From the NCBI GenBank assembly GCA_002359735.1, contig DENS01000002.1, positions 198,666 through 262,665 on the forward strand: a DNA stretch of 64,000 nt, in the 5' to 3' direction. The translations under genes were made by a program, and so were the position numbers. Below are positions 17,630 through 27,090 of this stretch, piece after piece. The notes beneath the pieces are model-generated. The model was not told the origin of the DNA. It was given only the letters and a program-made list of their open reading frames with translations, and ran no database searches. Numbering within the stretch: the stretch's first letter is position 1; each line of letters begins with the position of its first letter. Source of the stretch: Micavibrio sp. UBA2638. GTDB lineage: Bacteria > Pseudomonadota > Alphaproteobacteria > Micavibrionales > Micavibrionaceae.

Positions 17630-20249
17630 CCACAGATTTCATGCTGTCCTTACTGTCGGCTTTTGGAAGATCGACCTCAAAAGATAGATTCTCTTTTTTG
17701 ACACCAACACGTACAGTTGATCCATCCAAAACATCGCCTTTTAATATCATCTCGGCCAGTTTGTTTTGTATTTCGTTCTGGATGACCCGTTTCAATGGAC
17801 GCGCCCCATACGCGGGGTCATAGCCCTTATTGGCAATCCATAACTTCGCCTCATCATCGAGATCAAGGTCAATTTTGCGTTCGGCCAGAAGTTTATCCAG
17901 ATAACGCAGTTGAATATCAACTATGCCAGTCATCTGGCCACGGCCAAGGCGGCGGAACAGCAGAATTTCATCCATACGGTTTAAAAATTCCGGACGGAAC
18001 GCGGCTTGAACGGCGCCCATAACCTGATCGCGCACCTCATTGACATCGGCGCCCTCTTCCTGCGCCACCAGAAATTCAGACCCAAGATTGGACGTCATAA
18101 TTAACACGGTATTACTGAAATTCACCGTGCGACCCTGTCCATCGGTAAGGCGCCCGTCATCAAGAACCTGCAATAACACATTAAACACATCCGGGTGCGC
18201 TTTTTCGATTTCATCAAACAAAATCACCTGATAAGGGCGGCGGCGTACGGCCTCGGTCAACGCACCGCCTTCCTCATAGCCAACATAACCAGGAGGCGCC
18301 CCAATCATACGGGCCACCGAATGTTTCTCCATATATTCCGACATATCCATGCGCACCATGGCCGTTTCATCGTCAAATAAAAATTCAGCCAAAGCCTTGG
18401 TCAATTCGGTTTTACCAACACCTGTCGGCCCAAGAAACAGGAAGGAGCCAATGGGCCTGCGCGGGTCCTGCAAACCGGAACGCGCACGGCGCACAGCATT
18501 GGCAACAGCCGTGACAGCGTCATCTTGCCCCACCACACGTTTTTTCAGATTGTCTTCCATTGATAACAATTTGTCCCGTTCACCGGCCAGCATCTTATCC
18601 ACTGGAATACCCGTCCACTTGCTGACGATATGAGCGATATCATCTTCAGTGACCTCTTCGTTCAACAAATTGCTGTCCGTCTCCTGCAATTCGGCTGAAT
18701 CGGTTAACTTTTGCTCCAACTCAGGAATCTTTCCGTATTTAATTTCACTGGCCTTGGCCCAGTTGCCTTCACGTTCGGCCTGTTCCAGCTCAATGCGCGC
18801 CCGGTCCAACTCTTCAGTGGCCTTCTGCCCGGCATTCAATTTTTCCTTCTCAGCGCGCCACTGCGTGGTCAAATCCGCAGATTTTGATTCCAGGTCAGAT
18901 AGCTCCTCATCCAGCTTGGTCAAACGGTCCTTGGACGCCTCATCGGTTTCCTTTTTCAAGGCTTCACGCTCAATTTTTAACTGAATGATTCTTCGGTCCA
19001 GCTCGTCCACCGCCTCGGGCTTACTATCGACCTGCATACGAATACGCGAAGCGGCCTCATCAACCAGATCAATGGCTTTATCCGGCAAAAACCGGTCTGT
19101 AATGTAACGATTGGAAAGTGCGGCGGCCGAGACAATCGCGGCATCTGTAATGCGCACCCCGTGATGCAGTTCATATTTTTCTTTTAATCCGCGCAGAATG
19201 GAAACTGTGTCCTCGACAGTCGGTTCCGACACGAAAACAGTTTGAAAACGGCGCGCCAAGGCAGCATCTTTTTCAATATATTTGCGGTATTCCTCTAAGG
19301 TCGTTGCACCAACCATATGCAATTCACCGCGCGCAAGTGCTGGCTTCAACATATTGCCCGCATCCATCGCCCCGTCTGATTTGCCGGCACCAACCAATGT
19401 ATGAAGCTCATCCAGGAAAAGTATGATTTCACCGGAGGCTGTACGTATTTCATCAAGTACAGCTTTAAGACGTTCCTCGAATTCTCCGCGATACTTCGCA
19501 CCGGCAAGCAATGCCCCTAAATCCAATGACATCAAGCGTTTATCACGCAAACTTTCAGGAACATCACCATTAACGATGCGTTGCGCCAGCCCCTCAATGA
19601 TAGCGGTCTTACCCACGCCGGGCTCCCCGATCAAAACCGGATTATTTTTTGTACGTCTGGATAGAACCTGTACGGTACGTCTTATTTCTTCATCGCGCCC
19701 GATAACAGGGTCCAGCTTTCCCTCACGTGCCATGGCCGTAAAATCATGCGCATATTTGCTCAGGGCTTCAAACTGGTCCTCGGCTGTGGCGCTATCGGCT
19801 GTGCGTCCTTTGCGCATGGAATTAATGGCTTCATTTAAATAGCGGTCAGTAACGCCTGCATCTTCAAGATATCCGGCAATATCGGTTTTTTTGGCCAGAA
19901 CCATGGCTTGCAAAACGCGTTCAATTGTTACAAACTTATCCCCTGATTTTTCAGCTAAATTCAATGCGTTATCAACAATTCTTGCTAAATCACTTGAAAG
20001 GCGCAGCTGCCCCGCACCAGGCCCTTCGACAGCAGGCAGTTTTGCAACGGCGCGATCAATATCACGGCGGAGCGCACTGACATCAGCATTGGAATTGCTT
20101 AGCAACTTAACCGTCAAGCCATCTTCGTCATCCAGCATCATTTTTAACAAATGCTCAGGCTCTAAAGACTGGTGCTTGGAGCGCATGGCCAGTGTCTGCG
20201 CTTTTTGTAACAACCCTTTGGTTTTTTCCGTTAATTTATCAAAATCCAT
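17625..20249 (-). CDS. clpB: ClpB protein disaggregase
   Basis: Hexameric AAA+ chaperone that dissolves protein aggregates with DnaK. The 874-residue protein has the Clp N-domain, first Walker A GEPGVGKT at 208-215, a long coiled-coil middle domain at about residues 400-530, and a second AAA+ module with GPTGVGKT near residue 608. There is no ClpP-binding IGF/L loop context, as expected for ClpB. The start is fixed by a strong AAGGAGGAG ribosome site with 5-bp spacing. It follows DUF4167, but a terminator lies between, so it probably has its own promoter; no clear heat-shock promoter was seen by eye. Confidence 0.97.
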   Translation of the reverse strand: MDFDKLTEKTKGLLQKAQTLAMRSKHQSLEPEHLLKMMLDDEDGLTVKLLSNSNADVSALRRDIDRAVAKLPAVEGPGAGQLRLSSDLARIVDNALNLAEKSGDKFVTIERVLQAMVLAKKTDIAGYLEDAGVTDRYLNEAINSMRKGRTADSATAEDQFEALSKYAHDFTAMAREGKLDPVIGRDEEIRRTVQVLSRRTKNNPVLIGEPGVGKTAIIEGLAQRIVNGDVPESLRDKRLMSLDLGALLAGAKYRGEFEERLKAVLDEIRTASGEIILFLDELHTLVGAGKSDGAMDAGNMLKPALARGELHMVGATTLEEYRKYIEKDAALARRFQTVFVSEPTVEDTVSILRGLKEKYELHHGVRITDAAIVSAAALSNRYITDRFLPDKAIDLVDEAASRIRMQVDSKPEAVDELDRRIIQLKIEREALKKETDEASKDRLTKLDEELSDLESKSADLTTQWRAEKEKLNAGQKATEELDRARIELEQAEREGNWAKASEIKYGKIPELEQKLTDSAELQETDSNLLNEEVTEDDIAHIVSKWTGIPVDKMLAGERDKLLSMEDNLKKRVVGQDDAVTAVANAVRRARSGLQDPRRPIGSFLFLGPTGVGKTELTKALAEFLFDDETAMVRMDMSEYMEKHSVARMIGAPPGYVGYEEGGALTEAVRRRPYQVILFDEIEKAHPDVFNVLLQVLDDGRLTDGQGRTVNFSNTVLIMTSNLGSEFLVAQEEGADVNEVRDQVMGAVQAAFRPEFLNRMDEILLFRRLGRGQMTGIVDIQLRYLDKLLAERKIDLDLDDEAKLWIANKGYDPAYGARPLKRVIQNEIQNKLAEMILKGDVLDGSTVRVGVKKENLSFEVDLPKADSKDSMKSVA

Positions 20250-20348
20250 AATAGCTCCTCCTTATACGTCATAACGCCTGCGTGTAAACAATGCACACCT
20301 GCTCTACCATGACTCTATACGATATTAGGCACGCTATAGATTTTGGCA

Positions 20349-20376
20349 AGAAAAAAGGCGGGTTTAAAACCGCCTT
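20349..20376 (-). terminator. Rho-independent terminator of the DUF4167 gene
   Basis: On the minus strand a perfect 7-bp stem (AAGGCGG with CCGCCTT) and an 8-nt loop are followed by a run of T residues. It lies about 40 bp after the DUF4167 stop codon and before clpB, so it should end transcription from DUF4167 and separate the two genes. Confidence 0.85.
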
Positions 20377-20417
20377 GTTGTGAGACCTTTACGATAGCAC
20401 GGTATCGCAAGTCAATG

Positions 20418-20858
20418 TTAGGACAGCTCCAGCTCTCCATCTTTCGAACTCTCACCAAACATACTGCTTGGCAAGCCCAAATCAGCTTCATCATCTGCTT
20501 TATCGCCGGCTTTACTTTGCGCATTTTTATTGTTCTGTGCGGGCTTTGATGGCTCCTTACGCTTTTTATCATGCTCAACATCTGAAATTTCAAATGATTG
20601 ATTCTCTGTTTCCCAGCTATTGATTAAACGCTGATAATGTTCCGCATGTTGCAGGTAACTTTGATATAAAACCATATCACCTGCGCCTTGCGCATCTTTT
20701 GCCAGAGCAACATATTTTTCAGACACCTGAAATGCAGTACCACGGATGCGTACATCTGGCCCGTTGCTGTCAAAAACCTGTGTTTTTTGATTATTGCCCT
20801 TGCGTTGGCCACCGCCTCTGTTTCGCGAGCGTCTATTATTTGATGATCCGTGTCTCAT
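20418..20858 (-). CDS. DUF4167 domain protein
   Basis: Alphaproteobacterial protein with an N-terminal DUF4167 domain. Residues 1-25 are basic and rich in Gly, Arg and Asn (RRSRNRGGGQ), and the domain core FDSNGPDVRIRG...YLQHAEHY (residues 29-77) is diagnostic. The tail is charged and likely disordered. The N-terminal composition suggests RNA or nucleic-acid binding, but the function of the family is unknown to me. Its place between prmC and clpB is conserved in alphaproteobacteria, which supports the call. A 233-bp AT-rich upstream region probably holds its promoter. Confidence 0.88.
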   Translation of the reverse strand: MRHGSSNNRRSRNRGGGQRKGNNQKTQVFDSNGPDVRIRGTAFQVSEKYVALAKDAQGAGDMVLYQSYLQHAEHYQRLINSWETENQSFEISDVEHDKKRKEPSKPAQNNKNAQSKAGDKADDEADLGLPSSMFGESSKDGELELS

Positions 20859-20990
20859 AAAATTTTTCCATCTCTATTAATTTTTTACTACATAATACGT
20901 ACAAGCATACACTAAATGCGTACACATTCCTAGCACCGCTTACCTAAATATACAGGTTTACAAACACTAATTTCAGTATTGCGCTTATTT

Positions 20991-21010
20991 AAAAACTGCC
21001 GGCCGTTTTT
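20991..21010 (-). terminator. Palindromic hairpin between prmC and DUF4167
   Basis: A-rich and T-rich arms (AAAAAC and GTTTTT) flank a GCCGGC palindrome, giving a compact hairpin readable as a terminator in either direction. It lies about 80 bp downstream of prmC and upstream of DUF4167. The short weak outer stem keeps this tentative. Confidence 0.35.
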
Positions 21011-21091
21011 GCTCTCACAATGTTTTGAACTAAGCATGATCAAGTTACATGCAAGCATCGAAATCAATCAAGCACAGGAATTAAAAAAAAT

Positions 21092-21976
21092 TTACTTATC
21101 CCCACAGTAGATTTCCACAACCCGCGGCTGGCCTGCCAGATCACGGTGTACGCTTATATCACTAAATCGCGATTCTCTGCCGATTCGCATCACGTCATTT
21201 TTTTGATCATATCCAATTTCAAAAAGTCCGGTGCCGCCCTTTTTAATAAATAAATTTATTGTAGAAAAAATTATTTTATAGGCTTGCAAACCGTCTTCGC
21301 CTCCATCCAGGGCTTGAATCGGATCAAAATTGCGCACTTCGGGCTCCAAATCGGGAATCACACGATTGCTGATATAAGGGGGATTCGAGACAATGAGATC
21401 AAATTGCAACGATTCATCCAGCCCTGCAAACCAATCCGATTCTACAAACTCGGCCCTTGAGTCCAGATTAAACTTTTGCGCATTGCATTTTGCAACCGCC
21501 AGGGCCTTTGGCGAAATATCCAGGCCAAGCCCGGTAGCATTGGGAAATTCATGCAACAAGCTAACCAGCAAGCAGCCCGATCCTGTTCCCATATCCAGAA
21601 TTTTTATATCTGCATCTTTTGGAAAACGCTGAACGGCGATATCAATGATGGTTTCTGTGTCGGGCCGCGGGTCAAGCACATCATCCGTCACCTCGAATTC
21701 CAGCCCCCAGAATTCCTTTTTCCCGTAAATTTTTGATAAAGGGCGCCCCTGCAAGCGCTCTTCCAAATCGTCGGCAATTTTGCGTCGCTCCTGTTCAGGT
21801 ACTAAAAAACCGGGATCGGCAATAATTTTACCCCAATCAATACGGCATCGCTGTTCCAATATAAGGCGCGCCTCCAGTTCCGCCGTCATTATCCCCATTT
21901 CCGCCATGGTCATCTTCATGGCCTTATAAAGTTCACCAAGTGTGTGGGGTAATCTATCGTATAAGCAAGTCAACAA
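21092..21976 (-). CDS. prmC: Release factor glutamine methyltransferase
   Basis: N5-glutamine methyltransferase that modifies the GGQ glutamine of peptide release factors. It has an N-terminal helical domain (residues 1-90), the SAM-binding loop DMGTGSGCL near 128-136, and the catalytic NPPY motif at 198-201. The length of 294 aa is normal. It lies 19 bp downstream of prfA, whose product is its substrate, so the two form an operon. The annotated ATG extends about 20 residues beyond the most conserved start; an internal ATG at residue 20 or 22 is possible. Confidence 0.95.
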   Translation of the reverse strand: MLTCLYDRLPHTLGELYKAMKMTMAEMGIMTAELEARLILEQRCRIDWGKIIADPGFLVPEQERRKIADDLEERLQGRPLSKIYGKKEFWGLEFEVTDDVLDPRPDTETIIDIAVQRFPKDADIKILDMGTGSGCLLVSLLHEFPNATGLGLDISPKALAVAKCNAQKFNLDSRAEFVESDWFAGLDESLQFDLIVSNPPYISNRVIPDLEPEVRNFDPIQALDGGEDGLQAYKIIFSTINLFIKKGGTGLFEIGYDQKNDVMRIGRESRFSDISVHRDLAGQPRVVEIYCGDK

Positions 21977-21995
21977 GCCCCCGCCGGTATTCTTA

Positions 21996-23060
21996 TCAGG
22001 ATGAGATTTCTGCCAAAGCGCTGGCTTGATCTTCCATGGTCAAGGCTTCGGTCACTTCGTGCAGGCTTTCGCCGCTCAGGACTTCATCCAGCTTATAGAG
22101 GGTCAAGTTAATGCGGTGATCGGTCAGGCGCCCTTGCGGGTAGTTATAGGTGCGAATGCGTTCAGAACGATCACCGGAGCCAACCTGCGATTTTCGGTCC
22201 TGCGCCCGTTCGTCGGCAAGTTTCTGGCGCTGAGCGTCATATAGGCGTGTCCGCAAGATCTTCATGGCCTTATCACGGTTTTTATGCTGCGAACGCTCCT
22301 CCTGCATCTCAACCACAACACCTGTGGGAACATGGGTAATGCGAACGGCAGAATCGGTTGTATTTACGTGCTGACCGCCCGCCCCTTGCGACCGGTAAGT
22401 GTCGATACGTAAATCCCGTTCGTCAATGTTGATATCCACGTCTTCGGCCTCCGGCAACACAGCCACCGTGGCGGCCGATGTATGAATACGTCCGCTGCTT
22501 TCGGTTTTGGGAACCCTTTGAACGCGGTGAACGCCCGATTCATATTTAAGACTGGCAAACACATTACGCCCTGATATTTGCGCGATAATCTCCTTATAGC
22601 CGCCGGCTTCGCTTTCCGATGCCTCAACGACCTCAATCTTCCAACCGTTTTTGGCGGCAAAGCCCTTATACATGGTGAATAAATCCCCGGCAAAGATGGC
22701 CGCTTCATCACCGCCCGTTCCGGCGCGGATCTCTAAAATGGCGTTCTTGCTATCGGCCTCATCTTTGGGAATAAGGGCCAATTTAATCTTTTGTTCCAGT
22801 TTAGGAATTTTCTCATCCAGCACCCGCTTTTCGTCATAGGCCATATCCTTCATTTCAGGGTCTAAGAGCATCTCCTCCAGCCCCTCCAGTTCATCTTGGG
22901 CTTCCTGCAGCTCATTAATAGCGGCAACAACCGGATCAAGCTCGGCGTATTCCATAGACAGTTTCGCAAACTCATCCCCGCTCAGGCCGCCTTGCGACAT
23001 AAGAGCAGCCAATTCTTCATGGCGCGACCGGATTGATGATAATTTTTCTGCTAAAGACAT
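21996..23060 (-). CDS. prfA: Peptide chain release factor 1
   Basis: Class I release factor for UAA and UAG. The peptidyl-transferase motif GGQ is at residues 228-230, and the stop-codon reading tripeptide is PKT at 184-186 (family PxT), in the context RVPKTESSGRIHTSA, which distinguishes RF1 from RF2. The length of 354 aa is typical. It is followed by prmC and preceded by the RodZ-like gene with a 17-bp gap, so the three genes are probably co-transcribed. Confidence 0.97.
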   Translation of the reverse strand: MSLAEKLSSIRSRHEELAALMSQGGLSGDEFAKLSMEYAELDPVVAAINELQEAQDELEGLEEMLLDPEMKDMAYDEKRVLDEKIPKLEQKIKLALIPKDEADSKNAILEIRAGTGGDEAAIFAGDLFTMYKGFAAKNGWKIEVVEASESEAGGYKEIIAQISGRNVFASLKYESGVHRVQRVPKTESSGRIHTSAATVAVLPEAEDVDINIDERDLRIDTYRSQGAGGQHVNTTDSAVRITHVPTGVVVEMQEERSQHKNRDKAMKILRTRLYDAQRQKLADERAQDRKSQVGSGDRSERIRTYNYPQGRLTDHRINLTLYKLDEVLSGESLHEVTEALTMEDQASALAEISS

Positions 23061-23077
23061 GGTTGAAGGTTTTAAGG

Positions 23078-23962
23078 TTATTCTTGCGGGGCTGCAAGTG
23101 CTTTTAACGCTTTACTCTCAAGAGAGATGTTTCGCTTCACCTCTCCACGCTGGCCCAATACCGGCAAAGCCTTGCCATCAACGACAATCTGTACGCCGGA
23201 AGCATTGCCAAGAGACATGCGCAAGTCAGGACGATCCGGCACGAAATATTGATCTCCCGCTTTTAACACGCGTGACACAATGGCCTTGCCTTTCGAATCA
23301 CGAATTTCGACCCAGCTATTTTCTGTCACGTTCAGAATAATTCCATCTTCCTCGGTTTCAGATGCCGTGGCCGTTTCAGATCCGGCATCATCACCGTTTT
23401 GGCCGGCCCCTTGCGCATTTTGACGTTTCGCAAGATTATCCGCCACCAGTTTAGCGGTTTCTTCCGTCAAAACAGGGCCAAATACACTGATATTTTCCTG
23501 GTCAACCATATCCTCGACGGCAGGAATATCACTAACGTCATCGCGCTGAACGTCACGATCTGACATCCACATACCGACAAACACAAGCCCAACAAGAGCG
23601 CAAATAACGGCCAAAGAAATCGCAGGAATTTTACTATCCGCAGCAGGCACAGGGAAATTCAAATGCGGTTCAATTTTATTCCCGACGGACTGGCGTTTGA
23701 ATAAATACACCATTTTATCGCCATCAAGCCCCAGATATTCGGAATAAGACCGCACAAAACCAAGCGCATAGGCCTTGCCTGGCAATTGTTCAAGATTGCC
23801 AGTTTCCAGCGCATGCAATTGTATTGCCCGAATACGCAAATTCTTCTCCACCTCTTCCAGCGTTTGGCCAAAATGTTCGCGGCCACGACGCAGGATCTCC
23901 CCGACAGGCATGTCGGTGAAGTATTCCGGCGGGCTTTCTACTGGGCGGTCTTCGTCACTCAT
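23078..23962 (-). CDS. RodZ-like helix-turn-helix membrane protein
   Basis: A bitopic protein with the architecture of RodZ, which links MreB to the cell envelope in rod-shaped bacteria. A HTH_25-type helix-turn-helix fills about residues 18-85, a single transmembrane helix lies at 112-133, and the periplasmic C-terminal part has a DUF4115-like beta domain with NSWVEIRDSKGKAI near residue 215. An acidic Ala/Gly/Asp linker joins them. It is placed between lysC and prfA. The gene symbol is withheld because other HTH-TM proteins share this layout. Confidence 0.82.
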   Translation of the reverse strand: MSDEDRPVESPPEYFTDMPVGEILRRGREHFGQTLEEVEKNLRIRAIQLHALETGNLEQLPGKAYALGFVRSYSEYLGLDGDKMVYLFKRQSVGNKIEPHLNFPVPAADSKIPAISLAVICALVGLVFVGMWMSDRDVQRDDVSDIPAVEDMVDQENISVFGPVLTEETAKLVADNLAKRQNAQGAGQNGDDAGSETATASETEEDGIILNVTENSWVEIRDSKGKAIVSRVLKAGDQYFVPDRPDLRMSLGNASGVQIVVDGKALPVLGQRGEVKRNISLESKALKALAAPQE

Positions 23963-24025
23963 AACACCTTCATTTATAAGACATTATGCGCCCAAAGACC
24001 AGAGGGTAAAATTTTTGTGCCGATC

Positions 24026-25264
24026 CTACGCTTTTGCGACATCAAGCCCATAGGCGGCATGCAGGGACCGGACAGCCAATTCTGTGTAATCATCGGATAT
24101 CAAGACCGATATCTTGATTTCAGAGGTCGAAATCACCTGAATGTTAATGCCTTTTTCCGCCAGGGTTTCAAACATGGTATTGGCAACACCGGCATGGCTG
24201 CGCATTCCAATCCCGACAACTGATATTTTTGACATTTTTTCAGCCGTCACAAAATTGACATCCTTAAAATGTTCGCTTTTCTTCAATGTTTCCAGGGAAC
24301 GCTCCAAATCCACGCGCGGGACGGTAAAGGTCATATCGGTGGTTTTACCATCAGAAGAAATATTCTGAACAATCATATCCACATTAATAGACGCGTCAGC
24401 CAAAGGGCGGAAAATTTTAGCCGCGATACCTGGAATATCCGGAACCTTCAGGGCCGTAATCTTTGCCTCATCCCGTGTATATGCAATTCCTGTCACAAGT
24501 TCCTGTTCCACGATATCTTCCTCTTTTGTTACTAATGTTCCCGGCAAATCACTGCCTATATGATCTTCAAAACTAGAGAGCACTTGAAGATTGACATGCT
24601 GCTTGGTTGCAATTTCGACAGAGCGCGTTTGCAATACCTTGGCCCCCAAAGACGCCAGCTCCAGCATCTCTTCATAGGCTATTTTCTTGATTTTGCGTGC
24701 ATTGGGCACGATACGGGGGTCTGTCGTATACACACCATCCACATCGGTATAGATATCACAACGATCCGCCTTCAACGCCGCCGCCAAGGCCACAGCCGAC
24801 GTATCAGACCCGCCGCGGCCCAATGTTGTAATCCTGTTCTGATCAGACACGCCCTGAAAACCGGGAACGACCGCAACCTCGCCTTTATCCAGGCGCTCCA
24901 AAATCAAATCAGAATCAATATCGCGAATACGGGCCTTGCCATGGGTATGATTGGTACGAAAAGGAATTTGCCAGCCCAGCCAGGAACGGGCGACGATGCC
25001 CTTTTTCTGCAAAGAAAGAGCCATCAAGCCGGCCGTCACCTGCTCACCGCTGGACACCACAACATCATATTCACGGGCATCATACATCGGGCTGACATCC
25101 GAACAATATTGCACCAACTGGTTGGTAACCCCCGACATGGCAGAAACAACCACAACAACCTTATGACCGGCTTCTACCTCCCGAACAATCTTCGCCGCCG
25201 CTTTTTCGATGCGCGGGATATCGGCAACGGATGTCCCGCCAAACTTTGCTACTATTAACGCCAT
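24026..25264 (-). CDS. lysC: Aspartate kinase
   Basis: First enzyme of the aspartate pathway to lysine, threonine and methionine. The N-terminal KFGGTSVAD motif (residues 7-15) and the LGRGGSDTSAVALAAAL stretch are diagnostic of the kinase domain; two ACT domains in the last 150 residues give feedback control. The length of 412 aa is usual for the class with a single catalytic chain and two ACT domains. It is divergent from ubiG across a 45-bp region, an alphaproteobacterial arrangement. lysA and metA elsewhere in the window use its product pathway. Confidence 0.96.
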   Translation of the reverse strand: MALIVAKFGGTSVADIPRIEKAAAKIVREVEAGHKVVVVVSAMSGVTNQLVQYCSDVSPMYDAREYDVVVSSGEQVTAGLMALSLQKKGIVARSWLGWQIPFRTNHTHGKARIRDIDSDLILERLDKGEVAVVPGFQGVSDQNRITTLGRGGSDTSAVALAAALKADRCDIYTDVDGVYTTDPRIVPNARKIKKIAYEEMLELASLGAKVLQTRSVEIATKQHVNLQVLSSFEDHIGSDLPGTLVTKEEDIVEQELVTGIAYTRDEAKITALKVPDIPGIAAKIFRPLADASINVDMIVQNISSDGKTTDMTFTVPRVDLERSLETLKKSEHFKDVNFVTAEKMSKISVVGIGMRSHAGVANTMFETLAEKGINIQVISTSEIKISVLISDDYTELAVRSLHAAYGLDVAKA

Positions 25265-25309
25265 AAATTAATACTCGACTTCTTGGTCGTTCATGATTAA
25301 ATCAGAATT

Positions 25310-26050
25310 ATGAGCAATACAGTCGACCAAAAAGAAATTCAAGCCTTTTCAAAAGATTCCATGCATTGGTGGGATCATAATGGCCCGTTTAAACCGCTGC
25401 ACCGTTTAAATCCGGTGCGGCTTGGGTATATTAAAGATAAAATATGCGCGCATTTTGGCCGTGATCCGCTGTCGTTGAAACCATTTACGGGTTTAAAAAT
25501 TCTGGATATCGGCTGTGGCGGCGGCCTGGTTTGTGAACCGATGGCCCGGCTTGATGCAACCGTAACAGGGGCTGATGCGGATGCACAGGCCATTACCGTG
25601 GCCAAAGACCATGCCCGGAAAAGTGACCTGACGATCGATTATCAAAACAAACCGGCGGAACAAATCAAAACAACCTTTGATGTTGTTTTGGCGCTGGAGA
25701 TTATAGAACATGTCAGCGACCCGGCCGCTTTTATGCACAATTGCGCTGCGTTGTGCAAGGATGACGGGCTCGTGATCCTGTCCACCTTAAACAGAACGCC
25801 GAAATCATTCGCGCTTGGTATTGTGGCGGCAGAATACTTGTTGCGGTGGGTGCCACAAGGCACGCATAACTGGAAGAAATTTATTAAACCGGCTGAACTG
25901 GCGCAACATGCAAGAAATGCCGGCCTCCACCCTTTGCATACATCCGGCCTCATTTTTAACCCGCTAAAAAATGAATTTGCCCTGTCAAAAACTGATATGG
26001 ATGTGAATTATTTTATGGTCTGCCGTAAATCAGAGGCGGGGAAAACCTAA
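25310..26050 (+). CDS. ubiG: Ubiquinone O-methyltransferase
   Basis: SAM-dependent methyltransferase that performs both O-methylations in ubiquinone synthesis. The N-terminal WWDHNGPFKPLHRLNPVR stretch is the UbiG signature, and the SAM-binding loop ILDIGCGGG lies at residues 64-72. The ALEIIEHV and STLNRTPKS segments are also typical. The length of 246 aa is normal. It is transcribed away from lysC; the short shared upstream region must hold both promoters. Confidence 0.95.
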   Translation: MSNTVDQKEIQAFSKDSMHWWDHNGPFKPLHRLNPVRLGYIKDKICAHFGRDPLSLKPFTGLKILDIGCGGGLVCEPMARLDATVTGADADAQAITVAKDHARKSDLTIDYQNKPAEQIKTTFDVVLALEIIEHVSDPAAFMHNCAALCKDDGLVILSTLNRTPKSFALGIVAAEYLLRWVPQGTHNWKKFIKPAELAQHARNAGLHPLHTSGLIFNPLKNEFALSKTDMDVNYFMVCRKSEAGKT

Positions 26051-26094
26051 AATTATCTTTTGCAAAAAATGAAAAACGCATTACTTTAGTTTCT

Positions 26095-26292
26095 ATGAGT
26101 ACGATTTCAATCATATTGGCCGTCATGGCCTCTATTGCTGTGTTGGGTGCGCTGGTTCTTGGTCTGTTTTCCTTTGTCAAAGGCGGGGAATTCAATAAGA
26201 AACACGGCAACAAATTAATGCGTGCCCGCATCATATTTCAAGGGCTTGCCCTGGCGTTCCTTGCTTTGGCATACTTTACCTCACAAGTTTAA
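26095..26292 (+). CDS. HIG1-domain twin-transmembrane small protein
   Basis: A 65-residue protein with two hydrophobic helices (about 3-26 and 43-62) and the basic connecting loop GGEFNKKHGNKLMRAR, which matches the HIG_1 conserved region. Bacterial members are small inner-membrane proteins; their mitochondrial relatives assist respiratory complexes. It lies 34 bp upstream of etfB, a common alphaproteobacterial neighbour, and may be co-transcribed with it. A respiratory role is inferred from homologues, not shown here. Confidence 0.85.
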   Translation: MSTISIILAVMASIAVLGALVLGLFSFVKGGEFNKKHGNKLMRARIIFQGLALAFLALAYFTSQV

Positions 26293-26326
26293 GATTCGCC
26301 CTAACCTCACCGTTCAGGAGTAACAC

Positions 26327-27076
26327 ATGAAAATTTTGGTCCCCATAAAACGCGTCGTAGATTACAACGTGAAGGTTCGTGCTAAAACAGATGGTTCCGA
26401 TGTTGATATTGCCAATGTCAAAATGTCGGTTAACCCGTTTGATGAAATTGCCGTGGAAGAAGCCGTTCGCCTGAAAGAGGCCGGTAAGGCCGAAGAGATT
26501 ATCGTCCTGACCATTGGCCCGGAAAAAGCGCAGGAGCAATTGCGTACAGCCATGGCCATTGGGGCGGATCGCGGCATTCATGTGGTAACCGATGACAATG
26601 TGGAGCCTTTGAGCGTTGCAAAGGCGTTAAAGCATTTTGTGGAGAAAGAACAACCCAACCTGATTATCATGGGCAAGCAAGCCATTGACGGCGATTACAA
26701 TCAAACCGGTCAGATGCTGGCGGCCTTGCTGGGCTGGCCCCAAGCCACGTTTGCGTCCAAGGTTGAGTTGAATGGCGATAGCGCCCACGTCACACGCGAA
26801 ATTGATGGCGGGCTGGAAACATTGAAAATCGCCCTGCCCGGCATCATCACCACAGATTTACGCCTGAATGAACCACGTTACGCCAAGCTGCCTGACATCA
26901 TGAAGGCAAAAAAGAAGCCCCTGGACAGCTTTACCCCGGCGGATATTGGCGTTGATTTCACAAACCGCCTGCAAATCCTCAAGGTCAATGATCCACCAGT
27001 GCGCCAGGGCGGTGTCAAGGTTGGCAGCATCGACGAATTGATCGACAAATTAAAAAACGAAGCCAAAGTTATATAG
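26327..27076 (+). CDS. etfB: Electron transfer flavoprotein subunit beta
   Basis: AMP-binding beta subunit of the ETF heterodimer, which accepts electrons from acyl-CoA dehydrogenases and passes them to ETF-ubiquinone oxidoreductase. The opening MKILVPIKRVVDYNVKVR, the VNPFDEIAVEEAVR motif and the GKQAIDGDYNQTGQMLA stretch identify it. It is preceded by a strong AGGAG ribosome site. EtfA follows after 14 bp, so the two subunits are co-translated. Length 249 aa is standard. Confidence 0.97.
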   Translation: MKILVPIKRVVDYNVKVRAKTDGSDVDIANVKMSVNPFDEIAVEEAVRLKEAGKAEEIIVLTIGPEKAQEQLRTAMAIGADRGIHVVTDDNVEPLSVAKALKHFVEKEQPNLIIMGKQAIDGDYNQTGQMLAALLGWPQATFASKVELNGDSAHVTREIDGGLETLKIALPGIITTDLRLNEPRYAKLPDIMKAKKKPLDSFTPADIGVDFTNRLQILKVNDPPVRQGGVKVGSIDELIDKLKNEAKVI

Positions 27077-27090
27077 AGGAAGACCGAAAG

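Noticed and set aside
24560..25258. Plus-strand open frame opposite lysC
   Set aside because: The lysC reading is fully conserved. The antisense translation is His- and Arg-rich with no coherent motif.
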